This document shows positions 8,639 through 17,624 of a DNA stretch of 64,000 bases, piece after piece. The position numbers and the translations under genes are program-made. The stretch lies in contig NZ_CP189850.1 of NCBI RefSeq assembly GCF_050271975.1, positions 2,852,001-2,916,000 on the forward strand, in the 5' to 3' direction. The notes beneath the pieces were generated by a model. The model had not been told where the DNA came from, did not search any database, and saw nothing but the letters and a program-made list of their open reading frames with translations. Position 1 is the first letter of the stretch. The number at the start of each line of letters is the position of its first letter. The DNA comes from Litorimonas sp947503715 (GTDB lineage Bacteria; Pseudomonadota; Alphaproteobacteria; Caulobacterales; Maricaulaceae).

Positions 8639-9052
8639 CTAGTTTGTGGCTTCCAGCTCGGCTTCCGTCATGGCTTCCAATTCGGCTTCCAGCTCTGCGC
8701 GTGTCTTCTTGCGCGGCTTTGGCTCGAGGAAGATACGGCAATAGCTGCCGGACAGCTCATTACCAAATGATCCGTTGCCTTCGCAATTCATGACACCGAG
8801 GTTCTGACCATCATAGGCTTGTGTGTTGAACTCGACACCGCGGATCGGGGCCATACAAACATTGGCGCCATCGACCTTACCGAGGAAGCCGCCTTCATAC
8901 TGGCATGACGCCGCATTTGTGACGACACCTTCTGTTGAGGGTGTTTCCGCCTTGCGCGCTGCTTCTTCATCAGCTGCGGATTGTGCGAATGCCGGAGCAC
9001 TTGCTGCGAAAATTAGGGCGCAGGTCAGACCTGCAAGTTTTGATTTGGACAT
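8639..9052 (-). CDS. Small secreted protein of unknown function
   Basis: 137 residues with a clear signal peptide (MSKSKLAGLTCALIFAASAPAFA, cleavage before QS). The mature part has four cysteines (in ASCQYEGG, ANVCMAPI, VMNCEGN, GSYCRIF), enough for two disulfides in the periplasm. The tail is charged and repetitive (AELEAELEAMTEAELEA). A good ribosome site, AAAGGAG, lies 7 bases before the ATG. It stands alone, ends at a strong terminator and is divergent from rnhB. I do not recognise the family. Confidence 0.75.
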   Translation of the reverse strand: MSKSKLAGLTCALIFAASAPAFAQSAADEEAARKAETPSTEGVVTNAASCQYEGGFLGKVDGANVCMAPIRGVEFNTQAYDGQNLGVMNCEGNGSFGNELSGSYCRIFLEPKPRKKTRAELEAELEAMTEAELEATN

Positions 9053-9177
9053 GGAATGCTCCTTTAGAAATCGTTAAGAGGTCCTTAGCAGACCTTCTTC
9101 CTCCTGATAAACCCTGCACATGCGTTTTTTGCATGCGCCGTGCCATCTTACTCCTGACCGCGAAATGCGACCCTTTT

Positions 9178-9765
9178 ATGCCCGACTTCGAATTTGAAAC
9201 CAAAGCCGGTGTCTTCGAGAACCAAACGGTCTGCGGGGTCGATGAAGCAGGGCGTGGACCGCTATCTGGTCCCGTGGTCGCCGCCGCCGTAATCCTCAAC
9301 CCCGAAAATATTCCGGACGGCCTGAATGACAGTAAGGCTCTCTCCCACTCGTCGCGTGAACGACTCCTGAATATTTTGGAGGGTTGCGCGCAAATCGGCA
9401 TCGGGATTGCGGAACCAGGAGAAATTGATCGCTTGAACATCCTCTGGGCGTCGATGATCGCCATGCGGCGAGCCATTGAAAACTTAAGGATAACAGTGGA
9501 CTGCGCCCTGATTGACGGCAATCGTGTCCCGCCCGAGCTGAAATGCGACGCTCACGCAATTGTGAAAGGCGATGCGAAAAGCCTGTCCATTGCGGCGGCG
9601 TCGATTGTTGCGAAAGTGACTCGCGACAGACTGATGGCGGAAGCGGATCAGCGATTCCCCGGATATGGTTGGGCGGGGCATAAGGGCTATCCGACGAAAG
9701 CACACCGCGAAGCGGTCGAGCGATTGGGGCGAAGTCCGGTCCACCGTTGGACTTTTGGACGGTAA
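9178..9765 (+). CDS. rnhB: Ribonuclease HII
   Basis: 195 residues. The RNase HII active-site motif VCGVDEAGRGPLSGPVVAAA gives the DE pair and glycine-rich loop, with SLSIAAASIVAKVTRDR and YGWAGHKGYPTKAHREA further on. It removes ribonucleotides from DNA by cutting RNA-DNA junctions. The ATG at 9178 places the catalytic motif near residue 20, normal for the family. The frame is open further upstream, but that part lies over the divergent gene and its promoter. It converges with zapE (7 bp gap). Confidence 0.93.
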   Translation: MPDFEFETKAGVFENQTVCGVDEAGRGPLSGPVVAAAVILNPENIPDGLNDSKALSHSSRERLLNILEGCAQIGIGIAEPGEIDRLNILWASMIAMRRAIENLRITVDCALIDGNRVPPELKCDAHAIVKGDAKSLSIAAASIVAKVTRDRLMAEADQRFPGYGWAGHKGYPTKAHREAVERLGRSPVHRWTFGR

Positions 9766-9772
9766 TGAAGCC

Positions 9773-10918
9773 TTAGAACGCTCCCGCTCTCTCCTCCGCT
9801 AAATACTCTTCCGTTCGCATTTCCATCAACCGACTCACGGTCCGTTCAAACTCGAACGCGCCGTCTCCCGCGTCATAAAGCGCGGCGGGTTCGACCTGCG
9901 CACTCATCACGAGTTTGGTGCGAGTCTCATAAAGCGCGTCCACCAGCGTCACGAACCGCTTCGCCGCATTTCGCGAATCCGGTCCCATTTCGGGTACGCC
10001 TTCGAGTAGGACAGTATGAAAGGCCTGCGCAATTTCGAGATAATCCGCCGGCCCGCGATGGGTTTCGCACATCTGCTTAAAATCAGATCGCAACACGCCT
10101 CGCGCTGTATTTGGAAATGTGAGTGTTCGGCCCTGCACGATTATCTCACTCACCTCCGGTGTCGCCCCGCGTGTCAGGCGCACCCATGCCTGATCCATCG
10201 CCTCATCTGCATCCGTGCCCAAAGGCATGTGATAAATGGGGGCCGCCGTCAGCGCGCGGAGCCGGTGATCCACATCGCCGTCAAAATCGTGTATGATGAG
10301 GTGGTCCGGCATCATCTCTATAAAAGGCTCAAACAAAGGCCGGTTGAGACCGTTCTTGTAGAGATCAGAAGGCGCACGGTTCGATGTCGCGATGACCACC
10401 ACGCCTTCCTCTCTCCACAGCGCTTCGAATAGGCGGGAGAGAATCATCGCATCCGTAATATCGGTGACGTGAAATTCGTCGAAACAGAGGAGCTTCGCCT
10501 CGGACGCAATCGCGCGCGCAGTTGGTGCAATCGGGTCATCCCCTGCCCCGCGCACATGAAAAGGCGAAGCGCGCCGCCCGTCTTTGTCCAATTTGCGCCA
10601 TGTATTAATCCGCGCGTGCACATCCAACATGAAGGCATGAAAATGCGTGCGGCGCTTTGGTGCGAACTCTGCGGCCTCATAGAACCAGTCCATTAACATT
10701 GATTTCCCACGCCCGACCCCGCCATACATATAGAGGCCACGCGGCACAGTCGTGCGGTTACCGAGAAAGCGGGACAACAATCCACTCTTAGCAGGCTCAT
10801 ATTCCGCCAAAGCCAGAAGCCGCGAATCAAGCGCGTCTGCCGCCTCGACCTGCTCTGGATCCAGCACAAGGACGCCGTCCGCGATACGTGTCTCTAATCT
10901 TGAGCGAATCGATCCCAT
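9773..10918 (-). CDS. zapE: ZapE/AFG1-family AAA ATPase
   Basis: 381 residues. P-loop GGVGRGKSMLMDWFYEA, Walker B LLCFDEFHVTDITDAM and VVIATSNRAP are characteristic of the AFG1/ZapE family, as are the N-terminal length and the RRTHFHAFMLDVH segment. In E. coli ZapE is an ATPase linked to the division ring; the mitochondrial relative AFG1 handles respiratory proteins. A tiny membrane-peptide reading frame ends 2 bases before its start and may be co-transcribed. Confidence 0.92.
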   Translation of the reverse strand: MGSIRSRLETRIADGVLVLDPEQVEAADALDSRLLALAEYEPAKSGLLSRFLGNRTTVPRGLYMYGGVGRGKSMLMDWFYEAAEFAPKRRTHFHAFMLDVHARINTWRKLDKDGRRASPFHVRGAGDDPIAPTARAIASEAKLLCFDEFHVTDITDAMILSRLFEALWREEGVVVIATSNRAPSDLYKNGLNRPLFEPFIEMMPDHLIIHDFDGDVDHRLRALTAAPIYHMPLGTDADEAMDQAWVRLTRGATPEVSEIIVQGRTLTFPNTARGVLRSDFKQMCETHRGPADYLEIAQAFHTVLLEGVPEMGPDSRNAAKRFVTLVDALYETRTKLVMSAQVEPAALYDAGDGAFEFERTVSRLMEMRTEEYLAEERAGAF

Positions 10919-10920
10919 AT

Positions 10921-11019
10921 TCAGCCCGAAAGTAGAATAACGGACAGGCCGAGAATGCCGAATGAGAGCAGAACTAGCCCATAAAAGAGCGGTTTATTTC
11001 GGATGGGCGCAGGCTGCAT
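10921..11019 (-). CDS. Possible 32-residue single-span membrane peptide
   Basis: Short frame starting MQPAPIRNKPLFYGLVLLSFG and ending in a hydrophobic stretch with LSG. It has a basic N-terminus and one membrane span of about 20 residues, Pro/Arg/Lys before and almost no charge after. It ends just before the zapE ATG on the same strand, so it would be the first gene of that operon. No convincing ribosome site is visible (only GGA a few bases upstream), which keeps confidence low. Confidence 0.4.
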   Translation of the reverse strand: MQPAPIRNKPLFYGLVLLSFGILGLSVILLSG

Positions 11020-11197
11020 AGGTCCGCATTTGGATGAGGACGTCTTATAGGTCAATCCGTGAAGATAATCCACAAAAGCGTGGAACAAATTCCGTTCATG
11101 TTACGTTAAGTGTGGTATAGACTAAATAATAGTTAATGGGGACAGGCCGGGATGATTCCGCGCCATGCCCCTTTTCGTCTGGAGGGACATACCTATC

Positions 11198-12448
11198 ATG
11201 GATCAAATATACGCATTTTTCGAGAATATGGACTGGGCGCAAGTCGCGTTTGCTCTCGCTATTCTCATCATCGGCATTATCGTGGCCTATGTCCTACGCG
11301 GACTGGTCGCCGGTGTCATTAATCGCACAGGCTTGGGTAAACGCGCCCAGACGACTGGCGGAAATATTGGTAACGCTATTGGCAAAGCCGTCTTTTGGCT
11401 TGTTATTCTCTATGTGCTCTATCTCGCGCTTTCACGCCTGAACATGGGTAGCTATCTCGGCCCGGTCGATGATCTATTCAGCACAATTGGTGTCTTTATT
11501 CCGAAACTTATCGGGGCAGGTTTCACCTTCTTCATCGGTTACATTGTCGCCAAAGTCGCAAAAAACGCCACAACAGCTACATTGGAGGCCGCACAGGTCG
11601 ACAATCTTGCTGCCCGTACGGGTGTTACATCGGCCACAGGATCAGAAGGTTCGCTGGCTAAAGCACTCGGCACACTCATCTTTGTGCTGATTATTGTACC
11701 CGTCGCAATTGCCGCATTATCCATCCTGGATATTCCGGAAATAAGCGTCCCACTGTCCGACATGTTGAGCGGATTTGTGAACTACATTCCTGAGCTTGTC
11801 GCAGCTGCGATTGTTTTGGCTTTGTCGGTTTTCATTGGTCGTTTCGTCTCGAACTTCCTACAGAATTTCCTGCCGAGCCTCGGTTTTGATAGTTCCATCA
11901 ATGAAGTCATGATGTTGGATGACGGCGAAGGATTGAAAACATCCCCGTCCAAAGCGGCAGGCTATCTCGCCTTCCTCATCATCCTCGTGATTGGTGTGTC
12001 CGCTGCTGTGAGTATTCTCGGCAATGACAGCCTGTCCCGCGCGTTTGATTCGGTTCAGACATTCGGCGGACAATTGCTGGAAGCGGCTGTGCTGATCGTC
12101 ATTGGTGTCTTTTTGGCCAGTCTGGTCGGACGCTTCATGTCATCCGTCATCAATCCGAAGATCGCGACTTTCGTGAAATATGCTTTCATGGTGCTGTTCA
12201 TCTTCTTGGGTCTCGCTCAATTGGACCCCGCAGGAACAATCATTCCGGTTGCCTTCTCGGCCTTCGTAATATCCGCAGCGGTTGCTGCCGCGATTGCCTT
12301 TGGTGTCGGTGGACGTGATTGGGCGGCGAAAGTCCTCGAAAAAGCGATCCCTTCCAGCTCTGTGAAAAAGCTCGGCGATAGCAAGCCCGTCAAAAAGGCG
12401 CCCGTGAAAAAGCCGGCAACACGCCGCGCTGCACCGCCTAAGAAGTAA
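11198..12448 (+). CDS. CmpX-like multi-span membrane protein with conserved TM-helix repeats
   Basis: 416 residues, mostly membrane helices. The pattern of glycine-rich spans (LLIVILYVLYLALSRLNM-like, FFIGYIVAKVAKN, FIGRFVSNFLQNFLPSLGFD, FGVGGRDWAAKVLEKA) matches the 'conserved TM helix' family found at the N-terminus of some mechanosensitive channels and in CmpX. The C-terminal 25 residues are a Lys/Ala/Pro-rich basic tail (KKAPVKKPATRRAAPPKK), probably cytoplasmic. Start at the ATG at 11198, with GGAGGG 12 bases upstream. Monocistronic, with a terminator at 12472. A channel or envelope-stress role is inferred only. Confidence 0.75.
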   Translation: MDQIYAFFENMDWAQVAFALAILIIGIIVAYVLRGLVAGVINRTGLGKRAQTTGGNIGNAIGKAVFWLVILYVLYLALSRLNMGSYLGPVDDLFSTIGVFIPKLIGAGFTFFIGYIVAKVAKNATTATLEAAQVDNLAARTGVTSATGSEGSLAKALGTLIFVLIIVPVAIAALSILDIPEISVPLSDMLSGFVNYIPELVAAAIVLALSVFIGRFVSNFLQNFLPSLGFDSSINEVMMLDDGEGLKTSPSKAAGYLAFLIILVIGVSAAVSILGNDSLSRAFDSVQTFGGQLLEAAVLIVIGVFLASLVGRFMSSVINPKIATFVKYAFMVLFIFLGLAQLDPAGTIIPVAFSAFVISAAVAAAIAFGVGGRDWAAKVLEKAIPSSSVKKLGDSKPVKKAPVKKPATRRAAPPKK

Positions 12449-12471
12449 ATCACTTTAAATAAAATTGAGAA

Positions 12472-12496
12472 AGCCGTCCTTCAGGGCGGCTTTTTT
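12472..12496 (+). terminator. Rho-independent terminator
   Basis: Stem AGCCGTCC / GGGCGGCT (one G-T pair) with a TTCA loop followed by six T. It ends the TM-helix gene transcript. Confidence 0.85.
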
Positions 12497-12520
12497 ATTG
12501 CGCGATGATCTTTCGAAGGC

Positions 12521-13351
12521 TTGGATTCACGCGCGGATGTCGTCACTATTGAACCCGTGCATATTGTCGAAGAATTGATATCCGAACGCGCGCCAAAACT
12601 CATGGCGAAGCCAAAGCTGTTCCGCTTCATCAAGCCCGCATTGTATCGGATGCTGGCCTATGACGCGGCGGTTTTTCTCTCGGACTCCATCCGCCCGCTC
12701 TCCGGCCACGCCGCGTTTCAGCGTGTGGCCCGACACATTAATCCCCGCACCGCCGTCACAGGATTATCGCACCTTCCCCGCGAAGGGGCCTGTATTGTCA
12801 TCGCCAATCACCCCACGGGTCTGGCAGACGGATTGGCCGTCTTTCAGGCCATTCGCGAGAGACGACCGGACCATATTTTCATGGCCAATGCCGATGCCTT
12901 GCGCGTTATTCCAAACGGCGAAGACATTATTATCCCCGTCGAATGGGTGAAGAGCAAACGCAGCCATGCCAAAACGCGCGAGACATTGCTGGCTGTCAAA
13001 GAGGCGATAGAAGCGGAAAAATGTATCGTGATTTTCCCGTCAGGTTCACTCGCCAAGCTGACATGGCGCGGGCTGGTCGATAAACCGTGGCAGAGCAGCG
13101 CCGCTATGCTGGCGAAGAAATATGGAACACCCGTCATCCCCCTGCGGATCAAGGCGCGGAATTCCTATCTCTATTACTTCTTCGCCCGCGTGAATTCAGA
13201 ACTGCGCGACATCACGCTCTTCCATGAATTACTCAATAAAAAAGGCCAGACTTTCCGCCTGACATTTGGTGAGAAAATTCCCGCAGAGGGTCTTCCAAAA
13301 AAGGCGGAAGACGCGACGGCACTCATCCGAAAGACTGTCGGGCAATTGTAA
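12521..13351 (+). CDS. Lysophospholipid acyltransferase-like protein (PlsC superfamily)
   Basis: 276 residues. The acyltransferase block is VIANHPTGLADG (His and Asp separated by five residues, a variant of HX4D), with later FMANADALRVIP, IVIFPSGSLAKLTW and TPVIPLRIKARNSYLYY, matching a PlsC/hemolysin-like acyltransferase clade. It probably acylates a lipid or lysolipid at the inner membrane. The start is unsure: the frame opens with TTG at 12521, and the first in-frame ATG is at 12602, still before the catalytic block. Convergent with the amidase gene, with 1 bp between stops. Confidence 0.8.
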   Translation: MDSRADVVTIEPVHIVEELISERAPKLMAKPKLFRFIKPALYRMLAYDAAVFLSDSIRPLSGHAAFQRVARHINPRTAVTGLSHLPREGACIVIANHPTGLADGLAVFQAIRERRPDHIFMANADALRVIPNGEDIIIPVEWVKSKRSHAKTRETLLAVKEAIEAEKCIVIFPSGSLAKLTWRGLVDKPWQSSAAMLAKKYGTPVIPLRIKARNSYLYYFFARVNSELRDITLFHELLNKKGQTFRLTFGEKIPAEGLPKKAEDATALIRKTVGQL

Positions 13352-13352
13352 C

Positions 13353-14972
13353 CTATTTTGCGGACAGAGCCTTAGCGAGCTCCGGACGATCTTCGGCATT
13401 GCGTAAATATTGCGGGTCGACGCGCAGATTGGTCGCCTGCTCGAACGCATAGCCATAGGATAAAATCTCCGCATCTTGACCAGCACCGCCCATAATAGAG
13501 AGGCCGATGGGAATGCCGTGAACATCGCCCATGGGCACGGTGATATGCGGATAGCCCGCAACAGCGGCCAGATAACCCGCCCCTGCCCATGATGGCCAAA
13601 CATCGCCATTGATGGGGTCAATCCGCGACGCGACAGGTCCTGATGGACTGACGAGCATATCGACATCGTTCTCGCGCAGGAGGCGGTCAATGCCCTCAAC
13701 GCCCGTGCCACGCTGCACATCGTCCCGCGCAGTGATATAGGTGTCTTCCGTCAATTCGCCTTTGGCCTGTGCTTTGTCGAAAATGCTCTGATCGAACACT
13801 GCCATTTCACTCTCATTGGTTTTGTTGAACGCAATAAGGGTTTCGAGGTTGCGAGACGTCACGGCGGGTGCGGCATTTGCCAGATATTCATTTAGCCCGT
13901 CTTTGAATTCATAAAGCAGGACGTCATAGGATTTCTGGCCATAATTCTCGACGCCTGAATTGAACTCGCTGATCTCGACGAGCTCGGCTCCGGCAGCTTC
14001 CAGCCCTTTCAGCGCGGCATTGAACCGGTCCTGAATATCTACGGTTTCACCTTGGGCAAAGCGTAAGACCCCGACGCGTTTGCCGTTGAGGGAGCTTGCG
14101 TCTAAACGGTTCGCGTATCCAAAAGCATCTTGAATTGGATAATCCAAAACCATTGCATCCATCATCATCGCCGCGCCCGTGACCGTTTTTGTCATGGGTC
14201 CGGCCGTATCCTGACTGGCGCTGATGGGCACGATATGTTGCTGACTGACGAGGCCGACTGTGGGTTTAAATCCAACGATGCCGTTCACATTGGACGGGCA
14301 GATAATGGAGCCGTTTGTTTCTGTGCCCACAGCCCCCGCCGCGAGAGACGCCGCAATCGCCGCGCCGGAACCGGAGGATGACCCGCACGGGCTGCGGTCC
14401 AGCATATGCGGGTTGCGGACTTGGCCACCCAAAGCGGACCAACCGGAAACGGAACTCTCGGACCGAAAATTCGCCCATTGCGAGAGATTGGTCTTGCCGA
14501 GGATCACCGCCCCTTCCGCCCGCAAACCAGCGACGAGCGGACTGTCTCTTTCTGTGATGTTGTCCTTGAGCGCATAAGCCCCAGCCGTCGTCGCGACCGG
14601 ATCCAGCGTTTCAATATTATCTTTGAAGAGGATGGGCACACCGTCCAACGGGCCGAGGCTCTCTCCCGCCGCGCGGCGGGCATCCGACGCTTTGGCCTGT
14701 GCCAGCGCATCGGGATTCAGCGAGAGGACGGATTGCAAGGTCGGGCCATTGCGGTCGACGGCTTCGATACGGTCGAGATAGGCTTGGGTCAGGACTTCGG
14801 AGGACAGTTTTCCGGAGGACAGCGCATCCGCCAATTCGGGCAATGTGCGGGCGGTCATGCCTTTGGCCGTAAAGTCGGGTGTCGTCGCGACGGTTTCCGT
14901 TTTGGGTGCTTCCGCTGTCGGGGCGCAGGCCGTGGCCAGACAGCAAGCGGCGAGAGTGAGGGCTAGGCGCAT
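13353..14972 (-). CDS. Secreted amidase-signature lipoprotein
   Basis: 539 residues. A lipoprotein signal ends CLATAC, so it is anchored in the periplasm or outer membrane. The amidase-signature core follows: PILFKDNIETLD (catalytic Lys), CGSSSGSGAAIAASLAAG (cis-Ser) and GTETNGSIICPS (nucleophile Ser), then GFKPTVGLVS. The family hydrolyses amides, and exported members act on extracellular substrates; the substrate here is unknown. The ATG at 14972 has GGAG 7 bases upstream; the frame extends to 15014 but that would bury the signal peptide. Confidence 0.9.
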   Translation of the reverse strand: MRLALTLAACCLATACAPTAEAPKTETVATTPDFTAKGMTARTLPELADALSSGKLSSEVLTQAYLDRIEAVDRNGPTLQSVLSLNPDALAQAKASDARRAAGESLGPLDGVPILFKDNIETLDPVATTAGAYALKDNITERDSPLVAGLRAEGAVILGKTNLSQWANFRSESSVSGWSALGGQVRNPHMLDRSPCGSSSGSGAAIAASLAAGAVGTETNGSIICPSNVNGIVGFKPTVGLVSQQHIVPISASQDTAGPMTKTVTGAAMMMDAMVLDYPIQDAFGYANRLDASSLNGKRVGVLRFAQGETVDIQDRFNAALKGLEAAGAELVEISEFNSGVENYGQKSYDVLLYEFKDGLNEYLANAAPAVTSRNLETLIAFNKTNESEMAVFDQSIFDKAQAKGELTEDTYITARDDVQRGTGVEGIDRLLRENDVDMLVSPSGPVASRIDPINGDVWPSWAGAGYLAAVAGYPHITVPMGDVHGIPIGLSIMGGAGQDAEILSYGYAFEQATNLRVDPQYLRNAEDRPELAKALSAK

Positions 14973-15049
14973 GTTAAGCTCCGCGAGAGTGAAAGTGTTG
15001 AACTTTCTAACCACAGGGAGATGGGGGTGTCATGCGGGAATTTGCGACA

Positions 15050-15254
15050 TCGCACCGCTTCGTGGTGAGTGGGCTTACCAGCCCTATTTTCCATCCCCCG
15101 CATGGTCCGTAACCGCGTCGTCGGACTGCCGTCCGACTTTGGCGGCGAGCGGAAGCGTCATGACGTTCGAAATTCCACCGCTTCGCGGCGAGCGGGCGTA
15201 AAGCCCTCTATTCGGTCCCCCAGACCGAATAGTTCGACAAAGTCGAAACGGGCT
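15050..15254. repeat. Two diverged copies of a GC-rich palindromic element
   Basis: Copies begin CACCGCTTCGTGGTGAGTGG (about 15053) and CACCGCTTCGCGGCGAGCGG (about 15174) and share the continuation ...AGCCC...T(A)TT...TCCCCC. Between them is a smaller hairpin, GTCGGAC / GTCCGAC, near 15120-15137. No coding region is visible in this 240-bp gap. It resembles the dispersed palindromic repeats common between alphaproteobacterial genes. Confidence 0.6.
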
Positions 15255-15266
15255 TTACGCCCGCTC
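15190..15266. repeat. Long inverted repeat with two nested hairpins at the sdhB 3' end
   Basis: Outer arms GAGCGGGCGTAAAGCCC (15190-15206) and GGGCTTTACGCCCGCTC (15250-15266) are perfect 17-bp complements. Inside are two further perfect hairpins, CTATTCGGTC / GACCGAATAG (15208-15232) and TTCGAC / GTCGAA (15233-15247). This gives a three-way-junction fold. The right arm overlaps the last codons and stop of sdhB. It may stop transcription or stabilise the 3' end of the sdhB message. Confidence 0.85.
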
Positions 15267-16046
15267 GACCATCATCTTCTTCACTTCTGCGATCGCTTTG
15301 GCCGGGTTTAAGCCCTTCGGACAAACATTGGCGCAGTTCATAATTGTGTGGCAGCGATAGAGTTTGAACGGATCGTCGAGTTTCTCGAGACGCTCGGACG
15401 TTGCATCATCACGGCTATCCACCAACCAACGGTAAGCTTGAAGCAAGGCTGCCGGCCCGAGGTAACGGTCGCCATTCCACCAATAGGACGGACAGGACGT
15501 GGAGCAGGACGCGCAGAGAATACATTCGTAATAGCCATCCAATTTTTCACGGTCATCCGGTGTCTGCTTGATCTCTTCCGTTGGCAGAGGTGTGGACGTG
15601 TGGAGCCATGGCTCAATGGACGCATATTGCTTGTAGAAATTGGACAGGTCCGGCACGAGGTCGCGGACGACCGGCATATGCGGCAGGGGCGAAATCGTAA
15701 TTGTACCACCCTTTACCTCATCAATGCCCTTGGTACAGGCGAGCGTATTCCGTCCGCCAATATTCATCGCGCAGGAACCACAGACACCCTCACGGCAGGA
15801 GCGACGGAAGGCGAGAGTCGGATCGATCTCGTTCTTAATCTTGAACAGGGCGTCCAAGACCATCGGGCCGCATTCGTCCAAATCAATCTGGTAAGTATCC
15901 CAGTACGGGTTCCCGCCATCCGTTGGATCATAGCGGTAAATCTTGAACGTTTTCAGGCGCGTCGCGCCTGGTTTCGCCTTCCAGGCTTTGCCCTTGCGGA
16001 CTTTTGAATTCTTTGGAAGCGTAAGCTGGACCATGGGGAGGTTCAT
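15255..16046 (-). CDS. sdhB: Succinate dehydrogenase iron-sulfur subunit
   Basis: 263 residues. Plant-type 2Fe-2S cysteines lie in SCREGVCGSCAMNIGG and NTLACTKG. The 4Fe-4S and 3Fe-4S ligands lie in CILCASCSTSCPSYWWNGD and YRCHTIMNCANVCPKGLNP. It transfers electrons from the SdhA flavin to quinone in complex II of the inner membrane. It stands alone, about 7.9 kb from sdhCDA, whereas the usual order in relatives is sdhCDAB. Palindromic elements lie on both sides (15190-15266 and 16134-16190). The start could be the ATG at 16046 or 16034; neither has a clear ribosome site. Confidence 0.96.
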   Translation of the reverse strand: MNLPMVQLTLPKNSKVRKGKAWKAKPGATRLKTFKIYRYDPTDGGNPYWDTYQIDLDECGPMVLDALFKIKNEIDPTLAFRRSCREGVCGSCAMNIGGRNTLACTKGIDEVKGGTITISPLPHMPVVRDLVPDLSNFYKQYASIEPWLHTSTPLPTEEIKQTPDDREKLDGYYECILCASCSTSCPSYWWNGDRYLGPAALLQAYRWLVDSRDDATSERLEKLDDPFKLYRCHTIMNCANVCPKGLNPAKAIAEVKKMMVERA

Positions 16047-16133
16047 CCTGATTAGAGTTTGACGGGCTTATAGACATAAATGCGCGACGACTAAAGAGGT
16101 TTCGCACGCGACATGTTGTGGCGATACTGGCAA

Positions 16134-16190
16134 CCGAACCGGAGAACGGTTCGGCACTTCACTGCAATCGACTTACGGAATCGATTGCAG
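16134..16190. repeat. Two tandem perfect hairpins at the creD 3' end
   Basis: CCGAACCG / CGGTTCGG (16134-16154, loop GAGAA) and CTGCAATCGA / TCGATTGCAG (16162-16190, 9-base loop). The creD stop codon sits in the second loop. There is no T-run, so they are more likely mRNA-stabilising or dispersed repeats than a classic terminator. Confidence 0.75.
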
Positions 16191-17624
16191 ACGTTGCACG
16201 CCATACCACTCCATATTCCGTGTCAGGTACATCATTGCCGCAATCGTGATGAAACTGGCGAGAGCGCCGATCATCAGGGCGAAATCCTCAATCTTCATGA
16301 GGACGAAGAGGAGGCCATATACGGTCGCAAAAACAGCGCCCGCTTTCCAAATATAATCCCTCCCGCCAAAGACAGCTCCCGCATAGCCGGACGTGATAAT
16401 CACGGTCAGGGCGGACGCGATGGCGAAGGCTGGCGAAAATCCGAGTCGTTCAGAGAACGCCAAGAGGAGTAGATAGAAAATCGCCTGCGCCAATCCAATC
16501 AAAATATATTGCGCGGGATGGACACGCACGCCCACAATAACCTCAAACAGAAAATAGGCGAGGAAGACCATCCCAATAAAGAGGATGGAATATTTGAGTG
16601 CGCGATTGACGGTTTGATAGGGATTATCCGTATTGACGAATTTCACACGCACCTGATTTTGGGCCAGCCTGTTTAAAATGACATGCGCCCGTCCCTCACC
16701 CGCAACGCCGCGCGAAAGATAAGGCAATGTCCAATTGGCGGAAAATCCGGACTCGCCTATATCACGCGAGAGGGGTGTGAACTCCCCCTGAAATCCGGGA
16801 TCCGCCCAGTTTGATGCCATATCTACACGGGTGGATTTCGCGAAAGGCAGAACCGAGAGCGATTGCGCGCCCGATAGGCTTAGATCTGTTGAAACCTCAA
16901 ACGGAACGTCCGATTCGACCCACTCGCCGATATCCGCAGAGAGCCAGTTCCCAAAACGCGGCATGCCCCGATAATTAGACCCCGGGACGGCGGGACTGAT
17001 GACACGGATTGATCCGTTCAGGGCGGTTTCTGTAACAGGCGGGATAGCAGGTGTTGTGACCCCGTTAAATTGCGCCGGTTCAAAATTCAGGCGCTGACCA
17101 TCCGGACCCATCATCGAAACATCCGACTTCAATCCGCGTACATCAGATACGGAGACGAGCAATTTTGCCCGCGTCAAATCCAAGTCCAAACCGCTGGCCG
17201 TCAAACGTGATAAAACGTTGGAGAACTCAGCCTCCATGGTCCCGCTCGCGTTATAGACCGGAACTTTGTAAAGGGATTGCTGCTTCGTCTCGACATCAAT
17301 CGACGTGAAATCGACACGGCCTTGATCCGGAAAGAGGATGTAATGGCCCGTCTCCGCGGGCTGATTATTTCGACTGGGGATTTGATAGGGCACCGAGAGA
17401 ATGGGACCGACCAATGTTTGTTCACCGCCATAACGCTCACTGACTTCACGAAACACCTGATCGGCGTAAGAAGAGCGCTCATAACTGATCGCGCCGATAA
17501 ACATGGCGGGTATGCCCATCAGTAAAACAAGGAAGCAGATAAGAATGAGCTTCAACCCCGCTGACCCCCGAAATCGGGCCAGCACATTATCCTGTCTTTG
17601 GTTCTGTTCTATCTCTTGGGTCAT
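16173..17624 (-). CDS. creD: CreD-like inner membrane protein
   Basis: 483 residues. An N-terminal span (LKLILICFLVLLMGIPAMFIG) is followed by a large periplasmic domain with YERSSYADQVFREVSERYGG and VGPILSVPY, hallmarks of CreD. A C-terminal group of six spans includes SILFIGMVFLAYFLFEV and the conserved HPAQYILIGLAQAIFYLLLL. CreD belongs to the CreBC regulon in enterobacteria and affects envelope integrity and, in some species, beta-lactam tolerance. No creBC genes are adjacent. Start at the ATG at 17624, with GGAG 6 bases upstream. Confidence 0.9.
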   Translation of the reverse strand: MTQEIEQNQRQDNVLARFRGSAGLKLILICFLVLLMGIPAMFIGAISYERSSYADQVFREVSERYGGEQTLVGPILSVPYQIPSRNNQPAETGHYILFPDQGRVDFTSIDVETKQQSLYKVPVYNASGTMEAEFSNVLSRLTASGLDLDLTRAKLLVSVSDVRGLKSDVSMMGPDGQRLNFEPAQFNGVTTPAIPPVTETALNGSIRVISPAVPGSNYRGMPRFGNWLSADIGEWVESDVPFEVSTDLSLSGAQSLSVLPFAKSTRVDMASNWADPGFQGEFTPLSRDIGESGFSANWTLPYLSRGVAGEGRAHVILNRLAQNQVRVKFVNTDNPYQTVNRALKYSILFIGMVFLAYFLFEVIVGVRVHPAQYILIGLAQAIFYLLLLAFSERLGFSPAFAIASALTVIITSGYAGAVFGGRDYIWKAGAVFATVYGLLFVLMKIEDFALMIGALASFITIAAMMYLTRNMEWYGVQRLQSIP

